45,715 bases of DNA from Desulfobacula sp. GTDB lineage: Bacteria; Desulfobacterota; Desulfobacteria; Desulfobacterales; Desulfobacteraceae. Location of the stretch: positions 1-45,715 of the forward strand of contig JABGOU010000033.1 of NCBI GenBank assembly GCA_018645325.1, given 5' to 3'. Under the pieces are notes generated by a model, which was given only the letters and a program-made list of their open reading frames with translations, ran no database searches and was not told the origin of the DNA. Positions 27,401-35,817 of the stretch are shown here, piece after piece (positions within the stretch are counted from its first letter, which is position 1; each line of letters starts with the position of its first letter). The position numbers and the translations under genes were made by a program.

Positions 27401-27938
27401 TCAATCCGGTCATATAGCAGCAGTGGGGTATGACATGTTTTTAAAACTTTTAGATCAGGCGGTTCATGACCTGAAAGGTGAAGAAATCGTTGAACCTTTG
27501 GAGCCTGAAATTAATGCATCCATGTCCTCGGGCTTTCCAGATGGGTATATAGAATCGGTTGAACAACGATTAACCTTATACAGAAGATTGTCAAGGATTA
27601 CACGGGTTTCAGATATATCAGACATGAAAAAAGAGCTGATGGACAGATATGGCAAACTACCCAGAGAAGCGGAAAATATGCTCTTAAAAATCATGCTGAG
27701 GGTTTATTGCATCAAGGCAGGGGTTCAACGCCTTGATATAACACCCAACACCCTGACCCTTTGTTTTTCTGAAAAACACAGAAAAAAGCCATTGCATTCT
27801 TTAAATAAAGATTTAAAAGGTATAGCCCTTTTTAAATTTATTAAAAAAGACAGCATTAAAATTCAATTGGGAAGAAAAAGAAATAATATTTCCAAAGCCC
27901 TTTTGGAAACCCGCAACATTCTCAAATCCGTCGCTTAA
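24453..27938 (+). CDS. mfd: Transcription-repair coupling factor Mfd
   Basis: Mfd is a DNA translocase that removes stalled RNA polymerase from lesions and recruits UvrA. The 1161-residue protein has the UvrB-homology module at the N-terminus (YHKETSTNRLAAL, then GGYNKTSLVEDPGEYSVRGG). The RNA polymerase interaction domain follows (GDIVVHIDHGVGQFEGL), then the RecG-like helicase with GDVGYGKT at 649-656, the DEEQ box at 750-753, and LTATPIPRTLHMSL. LRGRIGRG is motif VI, and the TRCF domain is at the C-terminus. It is full length. It lies 123 bases after the PrkA-like gene and is not obviously part of that set. Confidence 0.97.
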   Translation: MSKHLIKDVQHHGSSVVITPAEGSHKAYMTSNWYSASDVSILVVLRDTKKAHSFLDELFFFLPDKKDKIVFFPGYHILPFKSLAYHKETSTNRLAALSKIMNSGSQPLIIVTVVDTILQKLIPRKNLTGFAELVIANEEIDRDILILKLESGGYNKTSLVEDPGEYSVRGGILDVFSPGEKYPVRIEFFGDLVESIRYFSVFTQRGIKEIYEIIIIPATEAILAKENLPHIMARLRQAGTLAGLAASKTREYVNETREFGRFPGVESMLSIVYEKLDTFFDYIPEDTILVMDSPGDLEAGAIDFESKAFINYKTTSAENRLCVEPDSIYLKWDKIKSIIKSKNQISFESFDMTNYPSHEKQVKQLPFEFQDNADLSSSLKREGTKENPLTPLVDWFKDHRAHKRIVLCVLSQESQSKRLLSLLQPYGIEPVKCSTFKEAIEQKPGIYYLFGALSSGFIFKEESLALVTENEIFGKKRIRRQRKARRDLKTKFITPEELKNGDIVVHIDHGVGQFEGLCSLKVGNISQDFILIQYLDKDKLYLPVDRIEMIGKYIGVDGYKPILDKIGSKAWIKSKAKAKEEVEKLAADLLNLYAKRKVNKGFSFSRPDNYYNDFEAAFPYDETRDQLKAIDDVHLDMESSIPMDRLVCGDVGYGKTEVAIRAAFKGVNDGKQVAIVVPTTILAEQHLSTFRERFAQYPVNIECLSRFRTRKEQTKILKAISSGKVDIVIGTHRLLQKDVDFKSLGLLVIDEEQRFGVKHKEALKKKRSYVDVLALTATPIPRTLHMSLTGMRDISLITTPPADRQPIISYISKYEDPIAKDAIKRELSRKGQIFFVHNNIKTIFKAAHNLEKLVPEAKIGVAHGRLSETELEKVMLKFVNFEIDVLVCTTIIESGLDIPSANTMIINKAERFGLSQIYQLRGRIGRGDHQAYAYLFISDENTLTKDAKKRLSALMEYKDLGSGFQIAMKDLQIRGAGTALGASQSGHIAAVGYDMFLKLLDQAVHDLKGEEIVEPLEPEINASMSSGFPDGYIESVEQRLTLYRRLSRITRVSDISDMKKELMDRYGKLPREAENMLLKIMLRVYCIKAGVQRLDITPNTLTLCFSEKHRKKPLHSLNKDLKGIALFKFIKKDSIKIQLGRKRNNISKALLETRNILKSVA

Positions 27939-27971
27939 CAATAAAAAAACAATAAAAAATATTATTATTTT

Positions 27972-28268
27972 TGTAATTGTTCAGCCCCTTAAAAAAAGTT
28001 ATCTCCAAAGCCCTGTCTGATGGATATTTGCAGGAGGTTAAGGGTCCACTCAAAAATTAATTACCAATTTTTTTAAGTTGAGTCGCCTGTCCGGCAAGGC
28101 GTGGAAATTAAGGCATATCAAGTATATGTCGTGTTTTCACAACGCTGCCGGGCAGGATGAATCGGCTTCCAAAATGTAAAGTTATTTTTGAGTGGGCCCT
28201 AAGCGTTTAGCATCGAAACAAATATCCATCAGACAGGGCGGTTTCAAGCGTAAGAGCTAAATAATCAC
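27972..28268. repeat. Inverted-repeat element, copy B, split by an insertion
   Basis: In opposite orientation this is the same sequence as 37363-37498. It shares TGTAATTGTTCAGC at one end, the arms GCCCTGTCTGATGGATATTT and its complement, and AAGCGTTTAGCATCGAAACA. Its right end (GCTAAATAATCAC) is degraded. It is interrupted by the 158-bp element at 28042-28199. No protein-coding potential is seen. The stretch 27939-28384 contains these repeats and an AT-rich upstream region for the next gene, nothing else that I recognise. Confidence 0.8.
28042..28199. mobile_element. 158-bp MITE-like insertion with TAA duplication
   Basis: The ends are inverted repeats, GGGTCCACTCAAAAAT and (from the other side) GGGCCCACTCAAAAAT, flanked by TAA at 28039-28041 and 28200-28202. 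The uninterrupted sister copy at 37363-37498 has a single TAA (as TTA, 37430-37432) at the same point, so the insertion boundaries are clear. The interior is a long imperfect hairpin with a GC-rich core (CCTGTCCGGCA with TGCCGGGCAGG). A 3-bp TNA target is typical of some IS5-family elements; that parentage is a guess. Confidence 0.85.
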
Positions 28269-28384
28269 TTATTTTTTAAGATAAACCTTTATTTTTTTAA
28301 AAGATTTATTATAATGAGCTAAATCTATAAATCTAGTATAAAATTGTTTTTTTATAATCTCAATCTTCTATGTGAGGTGAAATT

Positions 28385-29611
28385 ATGAAAGCTCTTATCA
28401 AAAAAGAATCTTTTTTTCTAAAAAAATTTATCCAAACGCTTCGCCGGGAAATGATCCCTATTGAAATTATTGATACAAACGGTCATAAATATTCCACGGC
28501 CCAGCAGGACATCAAACACAAAATTTTAATTAAAGACCGCAAATTTTTTAAAGCATTAATTTCTCCGAATGCATTTTCCCTTGGTGAAGCCTATGTAAAA
28601 GGATATTTTGATATATCCGGCAGCATAAGAGAACTTTATGAGCTTATTTGCGATAAATTGCTCAACATGGATCAAAGAAAGGGGATGCTGACATTGTTTT
28701 CCAATTTTTTTGTGAAAGCAAGAAAAAAAGAAAAAGAAAATATTGAATATCATTACAATGTTCCATGTGATTTTTATCGATTGTTTTTAGGGCAGACTAT
28801 GGGATACACCTGTGGATATTATACAAGTGAAAAAGCAAGCATGGATGAAGCTCAAAATGAAAAAATGGATATTATCTGCAGGAAGTTACGTCTTAAAAAG
28901 GGTGATAATCTTCTCGACATAGGGTGTGGATGGGGAAATTTTGCGGTTTATGCAGCTAAGCATTATGATGTTGATGTAACAGGGATTACCTTAAGTTCCG
29001 AACAAAAAGAATATGCTGAAAACTGGGTAAAAGCCGAAGGACTTTCACAAAAAATAAATATAAAAATTTTAAATTACAGGGACCTTGGTACGGAGAGTTT
29101 CAATAAAATTTCATGTGTTGGAATGTCAGAACATGTTGGAAAAGCCAATATGAAGAATTTTTTTAAAATTGTTCATAAATGCCTTAAAAAAGGCGGCCTT
29201 TTTATGCAGCATACAATTACAACAAATACAGATAGAAAAAAAGGATATGAAAATTCATTTCTGGATAAATTCATGTTCCCAGGCGGTGAGCTCATGTTTG
29301 AGCATGATCTTGTGAACATGGCCTCGTCTTCTGGTTTTGAACTGCTGAATGCTGAAAATTACAGGACTCATTATGTAAAGACCTTAAATGATTGGATAAT
29401 AAGGATGGAAAGACAAAAAGACAAATTGTTGAAGATTGTTTCTGATAATGTTTATCGCATTTATCATATCTTTTTTATCGGTTCTTTGATCTCATTTAAA
29501 ACAAAAGAAATCTCTATATTCCAAAATCTTTATTATAAGACTGATAGTGATAACATCAGTACGGACAACTTTTTAAGCTCATATTCCAAAAATGAAACAC
29601 GAATTGCCTGA
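28385..29611 (+). CDS. cfa: Cyclopropane fatty acid synthase
   Basis: Cfa transfers a methylene group from S-adenosylmethionine to unsaturated phospholipid acyl chains. The 408-residue product has an N-terminal lipid-binding region and YHYNVPCDFY at about 123. The SAM motif LDIGCGWG is at 177-184, followed by GITLSSEQKEYA. The family's GMSEHVG and GGLFMQHTI stretches are present further on. Length is near the E. coli enzyme (382). A GTGAGGTGA site precedes the ATG. The following cyclase-like gene overlaps its end by 20 bases. Confidence 0.93.
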   Translation: MKALIKKESFFLKKFIQTLRREMIPIEIIDTNGHKYSTAQQDIKHKILIKDRKFFKALISPNAFSLGEAYVKGYFDISGSIRELYELICDKLLNMDQRKGMLTLFSNFFVKARKKEKENIEYHYNVPCDFYRLFLGQTMGYTCGYYTSEKASMDEAQNEKMDIICRKLRLKKGDNLLDIGCGWGNFAVYAAKHYDVDVTGITLSSEQKEYAENWVKAEGLSQKINIKILNYRDLGTESFNKISCVGMSEHVGKANMKNFFKIVHKCLKKGGLFMQHTITTNTDRKKGYENSFLDKFMFPGGELMFEHDLVNMASSSGFELLNAENYRTHYVKTLNDWIIRMERQKDKLLKIVSDNVYRIYHIFFIGSLISFKTKEISIFQNLYYKTDSDNISTDNFLSSYSKNETRIA

Positions 29612-31205
29612 TTTAGATAAATTTGAACGCATTGTCTTTAAGAAAAAAAATACTTTAGATCGCCTTTTGAGTTTTTCATTTAGATTAATGAATGCCAGAC
29701 AAGTGGGCCTGGTTCTGGGAACCAATAAAACCTATTTTAAATTTTTACCTCCTGACAAATGGGACAGGGGTGTTATGCATAAATTTAATGGACAGGGTTT
29801 TAACGGCTTTGTTTTGAAGTATTTTGGAACATTCATAGTTAGATCTAAAGGGCTTTCACCTGTCAGACTGTATAAAGATACGCAATTTGGTGAAAAAGAA
29901 GAAACCGATGGCATCATTTCTTTTGTCTTAAGAAAACATAAAGATTTCTATGCAAAAGGAATTAAAATTCTCGTTATTGATAATATTCCTGATTTATTAA
30001 ATACAGGTGAAACCCATTCAAATGTATCAATCCTTTCCTATAATGGTGATGTTTTTAAATCATTGCAGGATTTAAAAATTAACAATGCCATTGTTAAACA
30101 GTTCAAAGCCAAAAATTTTGTTTCCGCCTATATTCCGGATTATGGTGCAATTGTTTTTAATACGATCAATGAAACTTTGTTAAAAAAAATAAAAGGCAGG
30201 TTCACCCAGGAAATTGAACTTAAAAGAAGATTAAATATTTTAATCTCAGCCATTGAGATGGCATCTCTTGCATATATTGGTCTTGCCAGAGGGAGACAGG
30301 CCGCTCATATAATTTGGAGGAAAGAAAAAAGTCTTAGAAAGACAGCTCTGCAATTAAAAAACAAGGAAGTTCAATTGAATGCCCAGAAAGAATACTTAAG
30401 AGCTGTGGGTGCTGTAAACGAAGACCAGTTAAATATGGAACCTGCTAATATTATAGATGGTGTTTATGCTTTTATCGATATGGTAGGATCAGCTATAATA
30501 AGAAAAAAGTTAAATCCCAGGGATTATTTTTATGTCCTGAATCTGTGTCATCAGATTACGGCCAATAATGCTAATAAGTATTCATGCAGGGTAGATAATT
30601 TTATGGGAGATTGTGTGTTCCTGGAAAATGCATCTCCATTTGACGATAAAAAACTAAGATATTCCATGGATACTCAGGAAAGGATCATGCTGATTATCTT
30701 TACTCTGACCGATATTTTTCGAGAGATTCATTTGTTAAAAACGGGTCACCACACCATGGATAAGACCGGAAGGGTGAAAGATTTGATCAATACTGCAAAA
30801 ATTGATCTCAGTTTCAGAGCAGGAATGGAAATGGGTACAGCATTGATCGGTCCTTTGGGAAGCCTGAAAAGAAAAATAGTAACAGCCATTGGAAAGTCCG
30901 TAAATACAGCATCCAGGCTTGAAAGCAGCGGCTTAAAGAATGGGATTCACATGCGCGGGACGATAATGGACATATTAAAGGATGCCTATATAACAAGTGA
31001 TACCAGAACCATCTGGCAGAGTATTGGTAAAATAAAGAATATGGAAGAATTAGGTAACCCAGGCAACTTAAGGTTTTTTGATTGTTATAAAAAAGTGTTT
31101 GGGCTTGAAGAAAATCTCATTACTCAAAGGACAAACGTTTCCTATAAAGAGTTTTCAGAAGACATAACTTATTGGATCAAATGCATCCCTGATTCAAAAG
31201 TATAG
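29592..31205 (+). CDS. Class III nucleotide cyclase-like protein
   Basis: This 537-residue protein has a large N-terminal part of unknown type (1-285) and a C-terminal class III cyclase homology domain. Metal-binding aspartates fit Asp296 (FIDMVGS) and Asp340 (FMGDCVF). The transition-state pair fits Asn438 and Arg442 (SVNTASRLES). The substrate-specifying positions look changed: where adenylate cyclases have Lys before GD and Asp in IGD, this protein has Asn336 and Lys435. It may use another nucleotide or be a non-catalytic sensor. The start lies inside cfa with a 20-base overlap and weak ribosome binding site, implying coupled translation. Confidence 0.75.
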   Translation: MKHELPDLDKFERIVFKKKNTLDRLLSFSFRLMNARQVGLVLGTNKTYFKFLPPDKWDRGVMHKFNGQGFNGFVLKYFGTFIVRSKGLSPVRLYKDTQFGEKEETDGIISFVLRKHKDFYAKGIKILVIDNIPDLLNTGETHSNVSILSYNGDVFKSLQDLKINNAIVKQFKAKNFVSAYIPDYGAIVFNTINETLLKKIKGRFTQEIELKRRLNILISAIEMASLAYIGLARGRQAAHIIWRKEKSLRKTALQLKNKEVQLNAQKEYLRAVGAVNEDQLNMEPANIIDGVYAFIDMVGSAIIRKKLNPRDYFYVLNLCHQITANNANKYSCRVDNFMGDCVFLENASPFDDKKLRYSMDTQERIMLIIFTLTDIFREIHLLKTGHHTMDKTGRVKDLINTAKIDLSFRAGMEMGTALIGPLGSLKRKIVTAIGKSVNTASRLESSGLKNGIHMRGTIMDILKDAYITSDTRTIWQSIGKIKNMEELGNPGNLRFFDCYKKVFGLEENLITQRTNVSYKEFSEDITYWIKCIPDSKV

Positions 31206-31215
31206 AAAGGTTAAG

Positions 31216-31929
31216 ATGGATTTATATGATGGTATAAAATATAATATAAAAGGGCTGATACTGGCTTTAAAAACCCCGAAACTTTTAATGCTTGGGATAT
31301 TGCGATTTTTCATTGTTTTATTTTTTACCCTTGTTTTATCCGGTTTGATTTTATACTGGCATGATGAAATTTTATTAATGATCTGGAAAATGCCGGAATC
31401 AGGGTGGCTTATATATCTATGGAAAGCAGTTTCATGGTGTTTATCTATTTTTCTTGCAGTTATTGCCATGGTTATTTCTTATTTGATAGCCCAATTATTT
31501 TTCTGCGTTTTTATAATGGATTACATGTCAAGAATAACTGAGAAAATTATATTGGGAAAAGAAGTGCCGTTTGAACAAGGATCATGGATCAGTTTTTTTA
31601 TTTATCTGATTAAACAGGAAATACCCAGGGCTATTATTCCTGTGTTGATTTCTTTAATCATTATGGTGCTGGGACTGATGACTCCCATAAGTCCTGTTAT
31701 AATTATCCTTTCTTCATTAGCTGCTGCTGTATTTCTGGCCTGGGACAATACAGACCTGGTACCTGCAAGAAGGATGGAACCATTTGGTATAAGAATGAAA
31801 TTTTTAAGAAATAATTTAATGTTTCATGTCGGATTTGGCCTGCTTTTTCTTATACCTGGATTCAATATCCTTTTTTTATCTTTTGCTCCTGTGGGGGCAA
31901 CCCTTTATTACATAGAAAAAGAGCAATAA
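31216..31929 (+). CDS. EI24-domain (CysZ-like) membrane protein
   Basis: This 237-residue integral membrane protein has several hydrophobic helices, about residues 22-46, 58-92, 138-172 and 196-222. The pattern, including a late RNNLMFHVGFGLLFLIPGFNILFLSFAPVGA-like ending, fits the EI24 family that includes the sulfate permease CysZ. Transport of sulfate is not implied by the sequence alone. It begins 10 bases after the cyclase-like gene, so it is probably in the same transcript. Confidence 0.75.
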   Translation: MDLYDGIKYNIKGLILALKTPKLLMLGILRFFIVLFFTLVLSGLILYWHDEILLMIWKMPESGWLIYLWKAVSWCLSIFLAVIAMVISYLIAQLFFCVFIMDYMSRITEKIILGKEVPFEQGSWISFFIYLIKQEIPRAIIPVLISLIIMVLGLMTPISPVIIILSSLAAAVFLAWDNTDLVPARRMEPFGIRMKFLRNNLMFHVGFGLLFLIPGFNILFLSFAPVGATLYYIEKEQ

Positions 31930-31950
31930 TTTATCCAAAGGGTAATTGCA

Positions 31951-32325
31951 ATGAATGTGGTTTGTAAACAATATAGTGATTTATTAACGAAGAAAAAAAG
32001 CCAGGCAATATCCAAAGAGGATGAAATTATTACCTGTATTGTTTGCAGCAATCATATCACAGAGCAATCAAGGCAGATTATTGTAAATAATTCATTTCAT
32101 CATGCCTTTGCAAATCCCCATGGCCTGATTTTTGAGATAGGCTGTTTCAGCGATGCAAAAGGTTGTATTGAAAGCTCAATAGCCTCAACAGAATTTTCAT
32201 GGTTTTTAGGGTTCTCATGGCAGATAGGAATCTGTAATCAGTGTTCGACCCATTTGGGATGGATTTTTTCCTCAAAATTAAAACTGTTTTATGGTCTTAT
32301 TCTTGAAAAACTAAATTTTCCTTAA
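31951..32325 (+). CDS. Single-domain CULT (cereblon-type) protein
   Basis: This 124-residue protein closely follows the layout of bacterial CULT domain proteins such as the Magnetospirillum cereblon homologue. Zinc ligands are Cys29/Cys32 (CIVC) and Cys95/Cys98 (CNQC). The aromatic cage is Trp84, Trp90 and Trp104, with the same 6- and 14-residue spacing as cereblon's thalidomide-binding tryptophans. The flanking HAFANPHGLIFEIGCFS, EFSWFLGFSW and HLGWIF stretches also fit. In eukaryotes this fold binds C-terminal cyclic imides on proteins; the bacterial role is unknown. It follows the EI24 gene by 21 bases and may belong to its operon. Confidence 0.85.
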   Translation: MNVVCKQYSDLLTKKKSQAISKEDEIITCIVCSNHITEQSRQIIVNNSFHHAFANPHGLIFEIGCFSDAKGCIESSIASTEFSWFLGFSWQIGICNQCSTHLGWIFSSKLKLFYGLILEKLNFP

Positions 32326-32409
32326 ACTGAATGTTACTGATCGACGACAAATATTTTTTTTGAGGCGGGTATTATTGCTGACGCTGATCAGGTTACACAT
32401 AAAAACCAT

Positions 32410-32437
32410 TTGACAATTTTTATTATTATTCTATAAT
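32410..32437 (+). promoter_or_regulatory. Consensus sigma-70 promoter of the dodecin gene
   Basis: TTGACA (32410-32415) and TATAAT (32432-32437) both match consensus, spaced 16 bp. The 9-base repeat CTGACGCTG occurs on each side (32378-32386 and 32460-32468). Strong constitutive expression is expected. Confidence 0.75.
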
Positions 32438-32534
32438 TGTAATATTCTGAACAACTTTTCTGACGCTGCACAAACAACCTGATTTCAAATTCATCTCAAC
32501 TTCAATTTTTAAACTTTATTACAGGAGGGGACCC

Positions 32535-32744
32535 ATGAGTGAGAGCGTATACAAAATTATTGATCTTGTAGGAAGCAGTACAACATCCTGGGAAGATGCA
32601 GCCACCGGTGCCATTGATCGTGCATCACAATCATTAAGAGATTTAAGAATCGCAGAAGTAATGAAACTTGATATTAAAATTGAGAAAGGGAAACCTGCCC
32701 AATTCAGAACAAATTTACGAGTTTCCTTTAAATATCAAGATTAA
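32535..32744 (+). CDS. Dodecin
   Basis: Dodecins are small dodecameric proteins that store or buffer flavins and sometimes CoA. The 69-residue product is full length and shows the family's VYKIIDLVGSS start, the SWEDAA motif, and the RVSFKY ending. A strong AGGAGGGG ribosome binding site and the consensus promoter upstream suggest high expression. Confidence 0.95.
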   Translation: MSESVYKIIDLVGSSTTSWEDAATGAIDRASQSLRDLRIAEVMKLDIKIEKGKPAQFRTNLRVSFKYQD

Positions 32745-32859
32745 AGAGGCAAAGCCAGGGAAAATTGATAGGTTGATAATTTATGTTCTAAAATGGAAAT
32801 CAAATTGTAGACATCAAAATTTCAACCTTACAATTTTCCTTCCAGCTATGGAGGAAAAA

Positions 32860-33075
32860 ATGAGGCAGGCAAAAAGTGTTTATGCAAAAAGGGCTCAGAT
32901 AGATCGCAGATCCCCGGTGGACAGACGAATTATTAATATGGGGCCTGGATATCCAGGAAGTGAAGGCAGAAAAAAATTCAAAATTAAAGATCGAAGAAGA
33001 GGATGGGAAGACCGATATGGCTGGGAGAGAATCAGCAAATGGAGCAGTTCTCCGATATATTCTGAATTACCGTAA
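32860..33075 (+). CDS. Small Arg-rich protein of unknown function
   Basis: This open frame of 71 residues starts at an ATG preceded by GGAGG. The product is very basic, with repeated Asp-Arg-Arg (DRRSPVDRR, then IKDRRRGWEDRYGWER). A longer frame exists upstream (from 32668) but would overlap dodecin, so the internal start is preferred. I recognise no family. It sits 115 bases after dodecin and may share its transcript. Confidence 0.55.
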   Translation: MRQAKSVYAKRAQIDRRSPVDRRIINMGPGYPGSEGRKKFKIKDRRRGWEDRYGWERISKWSSSPIYSELP

Positions 33076-33343
33076 TTATTATCCAAAGTTCTAAGATCAA
33101 TTTTTGTATCTGAATTTCTAAATTATTAATAATTTTTTGCAAAATTATTTATTAGCATGTTTACGATAAACTTCGTAAAGTGCTCATGAATTTCTTCGTT
33201 CCGATGATTTTCATTGTTTTTGGCCCCTGTTTCATGCTAAACAAATCCAAAAAAACAAGTGCGGCTACAATCCGGGAATTGAGAAAATCTGTATATTCCG
33301 GCAGGCAAACTTATTTTCAAAATTGAAATGATAAAGGACCATT

Positions 33344-34348
33344 ATGAAAATTCTTGTTACAGGAGCTGCAGGGTTTATTGGGTTTAATTTGTCAGACCGT
33401 CTGCTCAAAAAAGGACATGAAGTTTATGGTATTGATAATTTAAATGATTACTATGATGTAAACCTGAAAAAAACCCGGTTATCCATTATCGGAAAACAGG
33501 CAGGGTTTAAATTTATTTTAGGAGATCTTGCTGACAGGGAAAAAATAAAAAATCTATTTGAGATGTATTCATTTGATTATGTAATTAATCTTGCGGCCCA
33601 GGCAGGGGTTCGCCACAGCATTGAAAATCCTGCATCTTATATTGACAGTAACCTTGTGGGGTTTGGAAATATTCTTGAAGGCTGCCGCCATTCAGGTGTA
33701 AAACACCTTGTCTATGCTTCCAGCAGTTCTGTCTATGGGTTGAATACCCATATGCCGTTTTCAGTCCGGCATAATGTAGATCATCCCATAAGTCTTTATG
33801 CAGCTTCCAAAAAAGCCAATGAACTCATGGCCCATACTTACAGCTATTTATACAAGCTCCCTACAACCGGTCTCAGGTTCTTCACCGTTTACGGCCCCTG
33901 GGGAAGACCGGATATGGCCCTTTTTCTTTTTACAAAGGCCATTTTAAACAATGAACCTATTAAGGTGTTTAATAACGGGGATATGCAGAGGGATTTTACC
34001 TATATTGATGATATTGTAGAAGGCGTTGTAAGGGTAATGAACAATATTCCAGAGGCAGATCCGGACTGGACATCTGATACACCCAACCCATCGACCAGTT
34101 GTGTCCCATATAAACTCTATAATATAGGCAACAATCAACCCGTTGCACTTATGGCATTTATTGAAGCCATTGAAAATGCCATCGGTAAAAAAGCCGTTAA
34201 GGAATATTTGCCATTACAGCCGGGAGATGTCCCTGCAACCTATGCAGATGTAAATGATCTGATAAAGGATACGGGTTTTAAACCGTCTACTTCCATAGTG
34301 GATGGAATAAACAATTTTGTTAAATGGTATAAGAAATATTATAAATAG
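33344..34348 (+). CDS. UDP-glucuronate 4-epimerase-like NAD-dependent epimerase
   Basis: This 334-residue short-chain dehydrogenase-type sugar epimerase has the Rossmann motif [10 protein letters not shown] at 7-16 and the [12 protein letters not shown] stretch common in UDP-glucuronate 4-epimerases (CapI type). ASSSSVYG supplies the catalytic Ser, and the YxxxK pair is Tyr152/Lys156. It would make UDP-galacturonate from UDP-glucuronate, the product of the Ugd encoded 1.7 kb downstream. Its stop codon TAG forms the first bases of the repeat at 34346. An AAAGGA site precedes the ATG. Confidence 0.88.
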   Translation: MKILVTGAAGFIGFNLSDRLLKKGHEVYGIDNLNDYYDVNLKKTRLSIIGKQAGFKFILGDLADREKIKNLFEMYSFDYVINLAAQAGVRHSIENPASYIDSNLVGFGNILEGCRHSGVKHLVYASSSSVYGLNTHMPFSVRHNVDHPISLYAASKKANELMAHTYSYLYKLPTTGLRFFTVYGPWGRPDMALFLFTKAILNNEPIKVFNNGDMQRDFTYIDDIVEGVVRVMNNIPEADPDWTSDTPNPSTSCVPYKLYNIGNNQPVALMAFIEAIENAIGKKAVKEYLPLQPGDVPATYADVNDLIKDTGFKPSTSIVDGINNFVKWYKKYYK

Positions 34349-34493
34349 TGTCTGACTGGAAACCCGTATTTGGGCGAAAAATTGCCCATATACAAGGCGC
34401 AAGAAAGTTTGAAACCGGAGTGTACTATTGTACATGAGGATTTCAAACTTTTGCAGCAACGCAGTAGATGGGTGAGTTTTCGTTCAAATACTA
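34346..34493. repeat. 148-bp intergenic repeat, copy 1 of 2
   Basis: It begins with TAGTGTCTGACTGGAAAC and ends with the complementary-type GTTTTCGTTCAAATACTA. The interior includes GGGCGAAAAATTGCCCATAT and a small hairpin GTGTACTATTGTACAT. The same sequence recurs at 35818-35978 in the same orientation. Inverted ends and intergenic position suggest a non-autonomous element. No coding frame is credible. Confidence 0.8.
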
Positions 34494-34513
34494 AATAGAA
34501 GAGAAAGGTTAAC

Positions 34514-35803
34514 ATGGATAAGAAAACACAAATTGCAGTTATCGGATTAGGTTATGTTGGTTTGCCGCTGGCAGTTCATTTTGGTGCAAAATTTCATACA
34601 ACAGGTTTTGATCTGAAAGACAGTATTATTAAAAATTGCAAAAAGTTTGAAGATCCTACAGGTGAAGTTTCAAAAAATGAATTTGAACGAGCCCAATATT
34701 TTTTTCCAACATCTGATCCCCAGAAAATTTCAGATGCAGATTATATTATTGTGGCAGTTCCCACACCAATAGATAAAGCCAGACGTCCTGATTTGAAATA
34801 TATTGAAAGTTCTTCTGAAACTGTCGGTAAATATATGAAAAAAGGGGTTGTTGTTATCTTTGAATCTACTGTGTATCCCGGTGTTACTGAAGAAGTCTGC
34901 GTCCCTATTTTAGAAAAAGTGTCAGGATATGAATGGAAAAAGGATTTTAATGTTGGATACTCTCCGGAAAGAATCAACCCGGGAGATAAAGAACACACGC
35001 TGTCCAGGATTATAAAAGTGGTTTCAGGAGATAATGAAAATACCTGTGATAAAGTGGCAGAACTTTATGAAACCATCATTGAGGCCGGGGTCCACAGAAC
35101 CCTGACTATAAAAGAAGCAGAAGCTGCCAAAGTGATTGAAAATACGCAGAGAGATTTGAATATCGCCTTAATGAATGAGCTTGCACTTATTTTTGATAAA
35201 TTCGGCATTGATACAAAAAATGTGCTTGAAGCCGCCGGTTCCAAATGGAATTTTCTTCCTTTTCAGCCAGGGCTTGTGGGCGGTCACTGTATTGGTGTTG
35301 ATCCATACTATTTAACCTTTAAGGCTGAATCAGAAGGGTATCACCCCCAGATCATTTTATCCGGCAGGAGAATAAATGATAATATGGGTCGGTTTGTGGT
35401 TGAAAAAACCATTAAAATGATGATTACTCAGGGCCTTAGCATAAAGGATTCAAAAGTCGGGGTCTTAGGTTTGACCTTTAAAGAAGACTGCCCGGATTTG
35501 AGAAATACCAGAGTGGTTGATATCATTGAAGAGCTTCATTCCTATGGAACAAATGTCCTGGTTCATGATGCGATTTCCGATCCCAGAGAGGCCCTGGAAT
35601 ATTATAATGTAAATCTATGCAAATGGGAGGATTTAAAAGATCTCTCAGCCCTGATAATTGCCGTACCCCATAAAGCGTATGTTGAAAAATCACTTTCAGA
35701 ATTTAAAGACATGCTTCTGACAAACGGCTGTCTGATCGATGTTAAATCAATTTTTGAACCAGAGGATGCCAGAAAATTAGGAATTAATTTCTGGCGGTTG
35801 TAA
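34514..35803 (+). CDS. tviB: TviB/WbpO-like UDP-GlcNAc/GalNAc 6-dehydrogenase
   Basis: This NAD-dependent nucleotide sugar dehydrogenase of the WbpO/VipA/TviB type oxidises C6 of UDP-N-acetylhexosamine to a uronate. The 429-residue product has the N-terminal GLGYVGLPLAVHF Rossmann motif, the VPTPID stretch and ESTVYPGVTEE. The catalytic Cys259 is in GGHCIGVDPYYL, and the C-terminal domain has LGLTFKEDCPDLRNT. The choice between GlcNAc and GalNAc epimers cannot be made from sequence. It is bracketed by two directly repeated elements. Confidence 0.85.
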   Translation: MDKKTQIAVIGLGYVGLPLAVHFGAKFHTTGFDLKDSIIKNCKKFEDPTGEVSKNEFERAQYFFPTSDPQKISDADYIIVAVPTPIDKARRPDLKYIESSSETVGKYMKKGVVVIFESTVYPGVTEEVCVPILEKVSGYEWKKDFNVGYSPERINPGDKEHTLSRIIKVVSGDNENTCDKVAELYETIIEAGVHRTLTIKEAEAAKVIENTQRDLNIALMNELALIFDKFGIDTKNVLEAAGSKWNFLPFQPGLVGGHCIGVDPYYLTFKAESEGYHPQIILSGRRINDNMGRFVVEKTIKMMITQGLSIKDSKVGVLGLTFKEDCPDLRNTRVVDIIEELHSYGTNVLVHDAISDPREALEYYNVNLCKWEDLKDLSALIIAVPHKAYVEKSLSEFKDMLLTNGCLIDVKSIFEPEDARKLGINFWRL

Positions 35804-35817
35804 ACAGCAAGTATAAT

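Noticed and set aside
32668-32859. Upstream extension of the small basic protein
   Set aside because: It overlaps dodecin in another frame and reads like non-coding sequence; the internal ATG has the ribosome binding site.
33076-33343. Regulatory RNA or sigma-54 site before the epimerase gene
   Set aside because: TTGGCCCC...ATGC has the wrong GG-GC spacing, and the TTTACG/CGTAAA hairpin is short; nothing firm is seen.
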